From: Ipomoea triloba
Taxonomy: Eukaryota > Streptophyta > Magnoliopsida > Solanales > Convolvulaceae
Assembly: GCF_003576645.1 (NCBI RefSeq)
Contig: NC_044925.1
Coordinates: 22,685,964 to 22,749,963 of the forward strand
Length of the DNA stretch: 64,000 bases
Reading direction: 5' to 3'
Position 1 is the first letter of the stretch. Each line of letters opens with the position of its first letter. This document shows, in pieces, positions 38,506 through 50,415 of the stretch. A program made the translations under genes and the position numbers. The notes beneath the pieces are model-generated. The model did no database searches, had not been told where the DNA came from, and saw nothing but the letters and a program-made list of their open reading frames with translations.

Positions 38506-40548
38506 ATGTTGGGAACCGTTAGGTACCTCATCGGCTCCGCCGGCCCCAGCGGCTTCGGCTCCAAATCCACCGCCGAAGAAGTCACCGAGCTGTGTCCTGA
38601 TCTCCGCTCCATCACCGCCATCATCACAGGTACGATTACGAACAATAGTGTAGAGATAGAGAGAGAGAGAGAGAGAGGATGTGGCGTTGCTGCGGTGTAA
38701 ACGGCGGGTTAATTGCGTGAGATTTTGTGATTGCAGGTGGAACGTCGGGAATCGGAGCGGAGACGGCGAGAGTTTTGGCGAAGCGAGGAGCGCGGCTGAT
38801 CCTGCCGGCTCGGAGCATGAAAACCGCCGAGGAGACGAAGTGCCGAATTCTGTTGGAGTCGCCGGACGCCGAGATCTTAGCGATGGCGCTCGATCTTAGC
38901 TCTCTCGCTTCCGTTCGGAGCTTCGTTGCGGAGTTCGAATCTCTCAACTTGCCTCTCAACCTCCTCATGTACGGACATTATTTTATTTATTAAATTATTA
39001 AATTATTTTTGTATATAATATGAATATGAATTAGATGGCGCCGATTTTGAATTTATATCTCTTTTTGGGGGAATTGATCGAAATTAATCATTAGAAATAA
39101 TGCGGGGAAATTCACGCACAAGCATGCGACTTCAGAGGACGGAATCGAGATGACGTTTGCGACTAACTACTTAGGTCATTTCCTGCTAACGAAGCTACTG
39201 CTGAAGAAGATGACGGAAACGGCGAAACAGACGGGCGTTCAAGGCAGAATCGTGAACGTGTCGTCCGGTATCCACACCTGGTTTTCCGGCGATCCGATCC
39301 GCTATCTTCGCCTCATCACCAACAACAAAAGGTTAATAATTCGGTTATTTATTCAATTTTACCCTACCAGTTTTAATTTTACTGCGCGTTAATTACTGAT
39401 GAATTGAAACTGTGGGGGGGCGGGACAGTCAATACGACGCGACACGTGCATATGCGCTCTCGAAGCTCGCTAACGTTTTGCACACCAAGGAACTGGCGCA
39501 GAGACTGAAAGTAAGTGTGATTCTCCGCAATAAATGAAATAATAATAATAGTTAATAAATATCCAAAAGCGAAATTTGTTGTGTTGCGAGCGCTGAATTA
39601 TTTGGGGGCACATCTCTCACATGGATTAATCTGTGGCTGTCGTCCTGTCTTCCAATTGTTGCAGATGACGGGGGCAAATCTGACGGCAAATTGCGTTCAT
39701 CCTGGGATTGTGCGAACTCGCCTCACTCGAGAACGCGAAGGCCTCATCACTGGTAATCACTCATCTCGATCTCTCTTCATTCATCAAAAGGATTTGTGGA
39801 GATAGTAAATAACGATGATTACAAAGAACCTATCACGTTGAGTGTGACGATCAGCTCGATCCTGTGTTCTTATTCACAATATGTTATTTTAGAACCAGTC
39901 AAGCTATCAATACAAGCATATAATTTTTTCATTTTTTTTGGGTGAAGAGAGAAACTCACACCCACCACCACCGAGAGTATGTATGCACTGTGTAAATTCT
40001 GTCATGTAACTCTAGCCAACAAATACCACAAAGAGGTAAACTAGTCTAGATTGTCCATAGCTAACCGACTCAAACTATAAGAAAATTAGAATTTGAACCC
40101 CTAATTTTATGATTACAAGTCTGTATCTTTAGCACTCGGCTGAGTGGGGTTATCGCCAAATAATTTCTTCATTGATACGATGAAATTAAAGTTTTGCATA
40201 TTTGCAGATTTGGTGTTCTTTTTGACTTCCAAACTTTTGAAGACCATCCCGCAGGTAAATCTCCAATAATCTTTCTGTTTCTGATACCCATTCACAATAA
40301 TTCAAAATGGTTTGAGTTCGATTCTTACTGTTATTATTCGGTAGGCTGCGGCGACGACTTGCTACGTGGCAACCGATCCGAGGCTAGAAAATGTGAGTGG
40401 TAAATACTTTGCAGACTGTAACGAGGCTTCTACTTCGAAGATGGGTTCCAATCTAACCGAGGCGGCAAGGATGTGGTTGGCTTCTGATAAGCTGGTTTCC
40501 ACAGATTCTAATGCGCCACTTTTAGATCCATTCCAGGGCTTAGACTGA
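38506..40548 (+). CDS. Short-chain dehydrogenase/reductase, TIC32/retinol dehydrogenase-like (7 exons)
   Basis: Exons are 38506-38629, 38737-38968, 39095-39331, 39429-39510, 39665-39752, 40208-40254 and 40345-40548. All have GT-AG ends and agreeing phase, giving 337 aa. The product is a Rossmann-fold NAD(P)-dependent oxidoreductase. TGGTSGIG (41-48) binds the cofactor, NNAG (120-123) supports the fold, and the catalytic set is N143, S175 or S176 (VNVSSG), Y206 and K210 (YALSK). Length and the N terminus (MLGTVRYLIGSAGPSGFGSK) fit the plant group annotated TIC32-like or WW-domain-oxidoreductase-like. No clear transit peptide or membrane segment is seen. Substrate and location cannot be read from sequence. 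Intron 5 contains an antisense SINE. It looks intact and is the only gene for several kb either side. Confidence 0.94.
39932..40157 (-). mobile_element. SINE in SDR intron 5, antisense to the gene
   Basis: Read on the minus strand it opens CCGAGTGCTAAAGATACAGA (A-box region), then GGGGTTCAAATTC (B box) and TTTGAGTCGGTTAGCTATGG. It ends CTCTCTTCACCC with an A-rich tail. It is the same family as 2749-2965. Confidence 0.78.
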
Positions 40549-40913
40549 AGAAGAAAACAGAAACCCTATCCCAGAAACTTCATAGAAATAGTAGCAGCAT
40601 ACAGAAATTACGATGTAAGCCTAGTATAATATATGTTGTATATGTAAGAAAAAAATACCAAATAGTTTCTATAAAGTTTTGAATATAATAATCAACTAGA
40701 GTTTGATCATGTATACATTACTCAATATTGGATAAATTGTTATTATTATTAACTCGTACACTACTTTAATACTATTAAGCCGTTCATCTTTTATCATTTA
40801 GGGATACTCTTCCAACTTTAATTAAGTAGTAATAATGATTGATAATAACAAAATTGAAAGTGATCCCTGCTGAAAAACGCAATTGGTTGGTAATATGAAC
40901 AAAACTATATTCT

Positions 40914-41138
40914 CGATTTGGGTAACTCAACCAAGATGACAAGAGATTCACACTTGTAATCATAAAGTCACCGAGTTTGAATATTTGTTCCCTTGGTTTG
41001 AGCTGGTCAGCTATAGGTAATCTAGATTGATTTACTTCCTTGTAGTTCTTTGCCAACTAGAGTCACAAGGCGAAATTTACCTACACCTAAAGGGTTGTGG
41101 TTTTTCTCTCGTCATTTCAAAAAAAAAAAAAAAAACTC
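40914..41138 (+). mobile_element. SINE downstream of the SDR gene
   Basis: It opens GGGTAACTCAACCAAGATG, with GTTTGAGCTGGTCAGCTATA and GCCAACTAGAGTCACAAGGCG in the body. It ends CTCTCGTCATTTC and a 17-base A tail. With the copy in intron 5 it forms an oppositely oriented pair about 760 bp apart. Confidence 0.78.
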
Positions 41139-41568
41139 AATTTTGACCACTCAAGTAGTTGGAAATGGAAGGATTCCCACAGCAATGAATCTCAATTAAT
41201 TGAGTCAACTCCTTGTTGGCTTTAGTGTGAGTATTAAAATGGGTGATTGGCAGTAGTTGTACTATGAATGGTGATTTTAAAAGAGGAGAGATCGAAGAAC
41301 AAGTGCACTGTACTGTGCATGCGTATTATAATACTAATGATGATTAGTAGAGAAATGTGTTGGAGATGGAAAATATATATCTAATTTAATTAAAAAAAAT
41401 ATAGAAAGAAAAAAAAAAAAAAAAGAGATGGAATCAATAACATGGGTTCTGAGATATTGCATGTGGTGAGTATATATGTGAGGGATCGGAGGGTTAATGT
41501 TGCGTGGTTGGGGACCTACTAACATGCATCAGGTGAAGCCAAGCGTACGTGTGTACAACCAAAAGTCT

Positions 41569-42245
41569 TGTTAGTTGTTACGTTATAGCTTCAATTCATA
41601 ATAACACCATGGAGCCAACATCATATCCATCTTTTTGCAATTCATGCATCCAACTAATATTTAAATTTCTTTGGGTATGTGTCTCTGTGATGCAAAGATC
41701 TATTTTCACCATTGCGGACACATTATTAAATGTATTTCATTGTGATCGAATCTTTATTGAAAATTAAATAAAGTTATTGTTACGTATAATACAACAACGA
41801 AACCTATCATTGGGCGTATGTTCATTTTTTTTGTCAGACCTATTAGCTAGGAATCCAATAGCATACATTTGTAGTGCTATTATGACAAAAATCTTATTAG
41901 CTCAAAATCATCAGAGAATGTCGCATAGACATTTTAGGGCATATCATCTGTATCGTGCCAGATTCTCCATTCTTATTTGTTGTAGCTTGAAATCAAAAGT
42001 ATGCTAGGTATAAATAGAGGGTCTTGGTACCCAACTAGGCAATGGCCTGGAATCAAAGGTTTTTGTGTGTTACATACTTGGTCGAATTCTATCCGAAAAA
42101 ACACTTGTAAAATCAAATTCTTCTAAATTCCATAAGGAATTGAAGAACACTCGTAAAATCAAATTCTTCTCCCCTTTGTAATATTAATACAAAGAAAGTC
42201 CTTAGTCCAATCCATTGAAAACTTATGTTGCTTTCTCTTATTACA
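41569..42245 (+). mobile_element. Possible solo LTR (copia-like)
   Basis: It starts TGTTAGTTGTTACG and ends CTTATTACA. Inside lie a TATAAATA box at about 42009 and a downstream GTAATATTAATACAAAG stretch, the layout of a promoter-R-polyadenylation LTR. A 35-bp near-repeat (CACTTGTAAAATCAAATTC / CACTCGTAAAATCAAATTC) lies near 42103 and 42149. No target duplication was found and the boundaries are guesses. Confidence 0.35.
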
Positions 42246-44463
42246 TAGAACTTGTTACTTTTGATCTTTAATCAATATAATGTAGTATTTAATCCTAGCA
42301 CTCCTAAGTCCAAAACCTAACTAGTAGTTAGTATATATGTTTTAATACAACAAAAACTTTGTTATTATTATTATTATTATTTTTTGGGTGGATGGAAGGG
42401 ACCCCAGGTCCCAAATAAAGAACAAGAAAGTTACGTTATCGCCACCTGCGGTGTCACGGTCGAGCAGAACACGCAAAATGTCGGAAAACCTTTGTTAAAT
42501 TGATATAACATTTAAAACTTTGTAATGTGAGTTAGGCTGAGTTGATTATGATATGTTGAGAGTAATGGAAAATTAGTAATCTTTATCCCCACATGTAGGG
42601 AAAAATTAGAATGGTGAAGAGTGATGGGTCTTTTGCTTTATCAAAGTAGTGTAATATTACCACATATCATGTTTGGGAATGGGATCATTCCAATCTTTAG
42701 TAATAGCTACTTTGAAGGAATGGAGTTGAGAAAATGGTGGACCTAGCTTCTACCACCCTTTGGGAGGACATTGACAAATAGCTAGCGTCCCATTCAAGAG
42801 ATCATCATCTCTATATATGTATAGTAGCTCAATCATCATGATGATCAGACCAACTCCTTTCACATTATATTGGTTCCACCATCACGTGAGCCTTTCAGCA
42901 AATCCACACCCTCACCACCACTATGCTCAATCCATTTTTCCAATGTATTATTGCAACTTTACAAGGAATTTTGATTTGGAATTGGTTCGCACATAGAAAT
43001 CGGAAACGAAATCAAATACTTGGTAAGTTTAATGAGTTTTGGTGAAAGTATTCTGTATGTTTGGTAGTAGGATGAAATTTGAATGATGTTTGGTTATGTA
43101 TGCTGGGAATAAAGGTTTTGAAAATACAAGAACTAACAATCAAGACAATTTATTCTAATATAATGACATCCAAAGCACTAGTATAAACAAAAAATAAAAA
43201 CATAATTAGGAGATGAAATAATGGAATGAAACCCTTATTTTAATTTATTAGGGAATGAGTTTTCTAATTAAGGGGTAATCAAATATCATAGTAGTGTTTT
43301 AAAAACCTATCAACCAAACAATAACAATGACTTTGATTCTCATTCTCGATAGCTAAACCCATGAACTAAACAAGTACACACCCTAATTGTATGTTCAAGA
43401 GTATAAATTCTTCTTCAGCGGCATTGTGGGAGCAACCTTTCAAAGTGAGGGGACTCCTTGTGCGCAGTAAGCAAAAGTTTAGCCTCTGTGTTTAGCTAAG
43501 TTATCATGATTTACATCTTCCCAGATGTGGAGAAACCCTTGGAGTTTGGATTCAATCTTTTGAAAAGAAAGAGTATAAATTCTTATTAAGTGTTTTGTAT
43601 TTTATTTGACCCACAAATCGAGACTAATAATTCTGTTTGTGCCAATTAAAATTTAATTCAAACATTATACCTCGGGTTAAACGGAAGAGGCCACGTCATC
43701 TATTTATATTAATTTCATGAGATTTGTTTTGTATTGATTGGGAGAAAGATAAGGAAAAAGAAAAAGAAAAAGAAAAAAAAGTGAGCCCCCAAAAATACAA
43801 TTATCAAGCAAGTCATGTTATGCTCAATCTTTCCCAGTCAAACCAACCATTTTTGGTTGATTTTTATTTATTATATCATTTATTTTTGTATTTAAGTACC
43901 AAGTAAAATTTTTAATAACCCATAGTGGACTTCAGTAATACTTAATATAGAACTTTTCTTTTCTAAATAATGCCACCGGTGAATATATGTAGCGATTATA
44001 TTGGCATCAGAGAGTACATATTCTAAACCTAAAATTGTCATCGTATATAAATAATAATTACAAAAAGGAATTAAAAAAGGGAACAAAATATTTAGGTGAA
44101 CTATACTATAGAATAGAGTCCACTTTGCATTGTGAATTCTGATCGAAAATAACATTTAAGTTATGTATCTATGGTTAACATATATATTATGCATATTTAG
44201 TTAAAAACTTATATACTTATAAATAAATTAAAGGTACATGATATAAATCGTAATATGTATATAATTTATTAATAGAATGTAACTAATATGTTAAATATAG
44301 GTATATAATACGTTGATTATAATATGTACATAATGTATTAACTGCATGTACATAATATGTTAACTACAAGTACATAAAATGTTAATTGTAATAGGTACAT
44401 AAATTATATTATAATGTATTAACTGCATGTACATAATATGTTAACTACAAGTACATAAAATGT
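42246..44463. other. Gene-free region with a probable MITE
   Basis: About 42960-43370 is flanked by TTGGTTCGCACATAGAA-type sequence and ends with CAACCAAACAATAACAATG and CCATGAACTAAAC, suggesting a decayed TTTGGTT-type TIR element. 44270-44465 has a GTACATAATATGTTAACT repeat, a few copies. No gene is seen. Confidence 0.45.
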
Positions 44464-44687
44464 TAAGGGACCGTTTGGTTCGGGTCATCTGAGATTACCT
44501 AGGTAATCTGAGTCTGGTAATGTTATATTACCTTGTTTGTTTCAAACTATGAGATTACGTGGTAATGTTATATTACCTCAAAGCTGATGTGGCGGTAATG
44601 TTTCAAGGTAATGTGATTACCCCCGTTTTTTTAAGTAATCTAAGATTACCTTGGATTATTCCAACTTTGCCCTTGTTAACTAATCCT

Positions 44688-44722
<35 letters not shown>

Positions 44723-45326
44723 CTATCATTATATTAAAGCAACAACTTCTTGGAGCCAATTTCCCTCCAACACAAAACTACGTCGTTTTGCATTACTACA
44801 TGGAATCCATTTGTATTCAATGATTCTCACATTGTTTAACATATATTTATGAGTTTTGGCAGCCATTATTAAATGATAGATTTCAAATTTGATAATATTT
44901 TGTTCATTACCAATAAATATACTAATCGGCGATAGTGTGAATACAGACAGTAATTATCACATTGAAAACCAAACGTCATGTACATATTAAATGTGCAACT
45001 GTCCAAAATAAATCAGATCAAATTTAAGTAGGCAATTTTTTTCTTCAATACTTAATACATGGAAAGGTTGCAACCTTTCGTAAGAAACATGAAATATTTT
45101 AAATTAAGCTCATCATAACAGCTGCTGTGATATCTATTGGAATCCGAACCGTTTTGCAACCTTTCATAATTCCAAGAAGAATTACGTTGATGAAGATCAT
45201 ATGAAGATACAGTTATCTTCTATATAAACCTTGGTTGCTCTTGAGTACTTTTACAACCCATCTGCACAACTCCATACTTCTTAAAGTCCTGAAAACATCT
45301 AAAAAAGCTTTGTTAGGCAATACAAG

Positions 45327-47552
45327 ATGCCTTCTCAGTATGTTTCACTCAAAGATCTTAGTCCTATGCACAGAAATAGAGCAATAAGAGTTAGATTGGT
45401 AAGAACATATCAAATACCTGAGTTGAGAGGAGGTCAAACCAGTAAGAGCATGGAATTGTTGCTCCGTGATGTTGAGGTAAAGTATTTTTTTTACCACCCT
45501 GATTACAAAATCTGTTTCACAATTTTTTCCCTGAAATATTTTGTATTCTATTCCAGGGAGCATATATTCATGCCAATATCCTTAAGAATGATGTGGCGAA
45601 ATACAGAGATATATTCTCTGAGGGCAAGTTGTATTCAATTAAGAATTTTCTGGTTGTGACTAACTATTTAACATATAAAACTACTGAACACCCCTTTCTT
45701 ATAAAGTTCAACTACAAAACTGAGGTGAAACCGATAAAATCTAAGGTTTTCCTAAGCATATGTTTCGCTTAAAGAGTTTTCAATCTTTGAAAGATCCTGC
45801 TCAAGTCAATGAAAAGGAGTTGTTCGGTAACTACTATGAATTCTGAAATATTATACTTCTGCCTATCTATTTACAGAACTATTCTTTGTTGTTATGTCTT
45901 TAGTGATATATATATGCTCTGTTTTTAAAGATGTAATCGGCAGAGTGGTTGCGATATATGCTCCTCTTGATAAGATCATTGCTGGAAAATCATCTAGACT
46001 CATGGACTTCGTTATTGCTGACACTGAGTAAGTATCAACCAATCTATCAATTCATTCTCTAAATCCTTTATTATATTCCTAATTAACTTTTATACAGGCA
46101 AAATACTTTAAAATGCACAGTATGGGATGATCATGTTGCTACCATGATTCCTTTCTACAATGCTGATTTGAAAGAACCACTTATAGTTGTTCTCCAGTTG
46201 TGTCGTGCTAAAATTGTGAATGGTAAGTATTCACTTTTGTGCTATTTACATTTCAATATCTAAAAAACTATATTTTTGCTTTTAGGTGAAGTGAGGATCA
46301 CCAGTTCATATGATGCAACAAAATTGCATTGCAATGAGTCTTTTGCTGAATTTCTGGAGTTCAAATCCAAGTAAGTAAACAAAGCCTAACCATTTGAATA
46401 CTGTTTCTAATTCCAAGGAATCAAATAATGCTCCCCACTTTTTTGTATATACTGAAATTTACTTTGTGCAGGTTAGTGTCTGGTCAAAGTCCTGTTCGCA
46501 GTATAAGTACTGCAACAGTATTGTCTCAATCAGAAGGTATTGGTGATTTCACAAGTGGTTCTAAGGTGGTTACAACTATTTCTGATTTGTTAGATCAAAA
46601 AGAGGTGAAGTACATTATTTCTTTTTCATTATCTTTTACACCAACAAAATAAATTTCAACCTACAACATACTGACTCATTCTTACATTTCATATGTTTTA
46701 GAATGGTGATTACTATGTTCCAGCTGAAATTTTAGGGATTGAAGGTTCTGGTGAATGGTATTACATATCATGTATGTCTCTAGGATGTAACAAAAAACTG
46801 GAAGAAGAAAAAAATTGGTTGATTTGTTCTAAATGTAACAACCAATTTCAAGAAGGTACAGTGAGGTACAAGGTAGTACTCAGGGTTCTTGACAGGACTG
46901 GAAATGCTCCCTTCGTTTTATGGGATAGGGAAGTTGCCGAAATAGTGGGAATCCCAGCAGCTGTTTTGTTTGAAAAATTCCAGAAGGTACATTACTTTTG
47001 AAATTGTATTCCTAGCCTAATGTCTAAGTTACTAAGTCTAAGTAATGTTTTTTTTAGGAGAGTGCCATTCCACCTGAAATAGAGTCACTTATTGGCATGC
47101 AAATGATTTTCAAAATATCACTGAAAATGGAAAAACGCAGAGGTCCAACTTCAGCTTTCAATGTTATGCAAGTCTTAAGGGATGAAGAATTAGTTTCTAC
47201 CTACTGTACAAGTTTTAATGACCAGCCAGAAAAGGACCTAATGTCTATGATGATTGAAGAGGATGATGATGATGAAGAATCAGATTTGGTAGCAAGACAA
47301 CTATTCTATTTTTCTGTTATTACCTTCCTTTTATTTTAATGCTACTTATTCTTTGCTTGATCTATGTTTAATTCACAGGAAGCTTCAAGGGAGGATGAGG
47401 TCAATAGTCCAGGCAATGCAAGGCAGATGAAGAACAACTTTACTGAGTCTGAAGACTGTGATACTGTCAAGAGATGCCTAATGGACCAGTATTCTTCATC
47501 AAACAAATTGAAAAAGTCCAAGTTGGCTAGCATCAAACAGGAGAAGTTGTAA
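45327..47552 (+). pseudogene. Helitron RPA1-like single-strand DNA-binding protein gene, frameshifted
   Basis: Helitrons of plants often carry a relative of the RPA 70-kDa subunit, thought to bind single-stranded DNA during rolling-circle transposition. Exon 1 (45327-45477) begins MPSQYVSLKDLSPMHRN. Later exons contain OB-fold sequence (VVAIYAPLDKI, KCTVWDDHVATMIPFY), then the C-terminal domain with a zinc finger (SLGCNKKLEEEKNWLICSKC) and TGNAPFVLWDREVAEI. About ten exons with GT-AG ends run to TAA 47550, plus an acidic tail. In exon 2 the frame breaks near 45746-45751: the text before GGTTTTCC and after it (PKHMFRLKSF) are in different frames, as if one T of a T-run was lost. The gene as read is broken once. 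Confidence 0.82.
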
Positions 47553-50415
47553 TCTGCCTTTTAAGACTAGAAGTTCTAGCTTATTTTGAACCAATCATCC
47601 TATGGACAATTTGTGATTGAATAGCACATTGTCAGTGCCAGTGCTACTTATTTTAATTTTTTGACTATGGTTTATCCTTTTTGTCACCATCTTAATGGTG
47701 AAACACTAAGTTACTGCTTTTGTTTATCCTTTTTGTAACCATCTTAATGGTGAAACACTAAGTTACTGCTTTTTTAAATTAAGTCTTTTCTTTTCACTTA
47801 ACTATCTATTTTTAGTTTCTATGTGTCTTTTTTTTTTTTTTTGTATTAAACTCTATATGCAGGGAGAAGTGTAAGCCTACATCTACTAAGGAGTACAAGC
47901 AAAGGCAGCTAACAAGCAACATTTGGAAAGCAACGTAGTGCCTAAGTAGTGATATTTTATTTAGAATGTATAAGCAAATTTGTAAAACCTTTTTATACAA
48001 TTTCTGTACAATTTGTAAAAAAAAAATATTGCAATGATAATCTACAAGTTTTAACTCCCTAATTACAGTTATGCAATAACACACCTCAAAGTAATCATAT
48101 ATAACATATCAGATAAGCTTTCAAGCTATCTCAAAAAAAAAATCAACTTTTGGAGGTGCCAAGTTACAAAGTATCAACACTTTGAACTCTGACAAGTTAG
48201 GTCCTTTGTTTTCACTTAAGTATCTATTATTAGTTCCTATTTTTTTTTTATTCAACTGTATATGCAAGGAGAAGTGTAAGCCAAATTCTACTAAGGAGTA
48301 CAAGCAAAGGCAGCTGTCAAGCAACATTGGGATTAGAAACAGTAGTTCCTAAGTATTGCTATTTTATTTACAATGTATAAACAAATCTGTAAAACCTTTT
48401 TATACAAGTTATTCAATTATCTACAAGATAAGCTTTCAACCTATCACATAACAAAAAAAAAAAAATCAACTTTTGGAGGTGCCAAGTTACAAAGTATCAA
48501 CACTTGATCTTATGCAAACATTGACAATTAGAAATAACAAGGTTTGTAGCCAGTCCATTTAATTTAGCCGTACAGAGACTTCAAAATAAATAGACTTCAG
48601 AAATAGAGAGCTTCTAAACCTGTTTCAAATTGTCAATTTTTAAGTTTCACAAAAAAAAAAAAATTTTAAATAATTCAGTCCAAAATGAATGTTGTTGCAA
48701 TACACTGTACAAAATACAAATTACAAATCAATTTCAAAGAATTATTTAGGGCATCACAATTTAGTTCATCATTTGCCAAAATCTACCAGCAAATGTCTGA
48801 CATACAGATGATACATCTCCAAATCTATCACTGTAAAAAAATTAAATTACTCTAACAGGTTACTCATTTACATGGAAAAAAGGATACCATCATCCTTATT
48901 TCAAAATAGGTATAGGGTACTCAAAATTTAAAATATACCAATCACAATGAAATTAACATAGGCCACATGGTTATCCTTTAATCATTTGCACAGATTTTCA
49001 CATAATAGAAAACAAAATGATTCAAATCCATGTAAAACTACTATAAACTGTAAAAAAAAAATAGTAGTGAACAAGTTTATTACATAACATCATGAGTAGT
49101 TGTAATTGTTCATTTCAATGAAAAACTGAATAGTCTTGGTAATAATTACACTCATGCTTATATTAGCCCAATCATTAATGCTGCTGTAATATAAACATCC
49201 AGATTTTAACTCATTTCATTTCTGACTACACTACAGTCACAACTCACTTCATTCATGTGTGCTCAAAAACTAAGCTATGAAGAAAATTCTGGGTTCTACA
49301 ATTATAGGGAGGAAGAGGAAGCAAATAAGCTACAACAAAGGTAAACAAACAACATTCACAAATTTCTGCCTATGAAATTGTAGCTTACCGTTTTTTTGCC
49401 TTAAGTTATCTCCTCAACGATTCATCTATGCTACAATTGTCTCTTCAATACTGTCTACATATCTATATATCAACTTTTTCCTCCTGAATTTTAAAAAAAT
49501 AAAAAATTAGTAAAAACGTATTTATGTGTAGCGAAAACATTTACTAATAACAAATATAGTAACTAATTTCGAAATCTAATAACAAATACATTAACTAATT
49601 TCAAAATCTTCAATTTCAAACACAATGAACTGATAAGAATTAGGGTTTAGGGAAGTAGACTTAGCTATACAGTATTTGCCTGTTGCTGCTTGAATAGTTC
49701 CGTACATGACATATAATCCGTGCCTCAAGAACCTTTCACTCTAGGTTTACGGTGCAAAAAATGAGATCGGCGAAATCGTAGGACCGTAGTCGAAATTGAA
49801 GGTCAAAAACTTCCACAACTTTTAGAACTAATCTATGAATGGATTATGAAGTAGTAGAAGCAAATCGAGTTGACAAAGACTGTGGATTTAGAGGAATAAC
49901 TACATATTTGAAAACAGAGGGTAGGATTGAAGGGATTCTCTAGGACAGATCGAGCGGTAGTTGTCGCTGAATGTTACCAGCGTAGAAGAACAACCAATTT
50001 AGGTGGAGAAGAGGCTGAGATTTCTTTTATATGGCCAAAGATGGGTCGGGTCGTGGGCTGCTGAATGTATGTAATCTTGGGCCTACATTTGTGCACTATA
50101 TTATTTTTTATGTGGGCCTGAATTTAGTTATAGGTATATGATGAATTTGCATCATATTATCTTTTATATTTTTTTGTTGTTGTTATATCATACACTTGCT
50201 TTTAATCTGAATATAAATTCCTAATTACAAATTTGTTGTGTTCCATATTATGTTAACATATATCATATAAATGATAGTTTATATTTATTACGTATACCTT
50301 TATTTTTATAAAAATGTTATTATTTTATTTTTGTTCCTTTAAAAAAAAAAGAATATTGTGCATTCTTTTTAAATAAAGAATATTGTTTTATATTCATGTT
50401 GTTCGTTAATTGCAG
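47553..50415. other. Spacer between RPA-like and RepHel genes
   Basis: A 45-bp tandem repeat (TCACCATCTTAATGGTGAAACA) lies at about 47682-47775. Blocks at 47790-48060 and 48205-48480 are a direct duplication. 48500-50400 has no supported ORF. 49630-50040 is less AT-rich and, on the minus strand, looks like the 5' end of a transcript. The RepHel promoter and first exon should be in this region, but I could not identify them. Confidence 0.5.
47790..48480. repeat. Two-copy direct repeat with an exon-like core
   Basis: Both copies contain GAGAAGTGTAAGCC, then ACTAAGGAGTACAAGCAAAG and GCAGCT-CAAGCAACATT. After an AG acceptor the frame reads EKCKPTSTKEYKQRQLTSNI in copy 1 and EKCKPNSTKEYKQRQLSSNI in copy 2. 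Since the preceding RPA-like exon ends IKQEKL, these may be duplicate versions of a terminal exon. Confidence 0.7.

Noticed and set aside
41549..42007. Two ORFs of about 75 aa
   Set aside because: No family signal; they fall in a block that looks like an LTR.
49640..49655. TTAGGGTTTAGGG, telomere-like
   Set aside because: Only about two units; too short for an interstitial telomere repeat, and such telo-box motifs are common in plant 5' regions.
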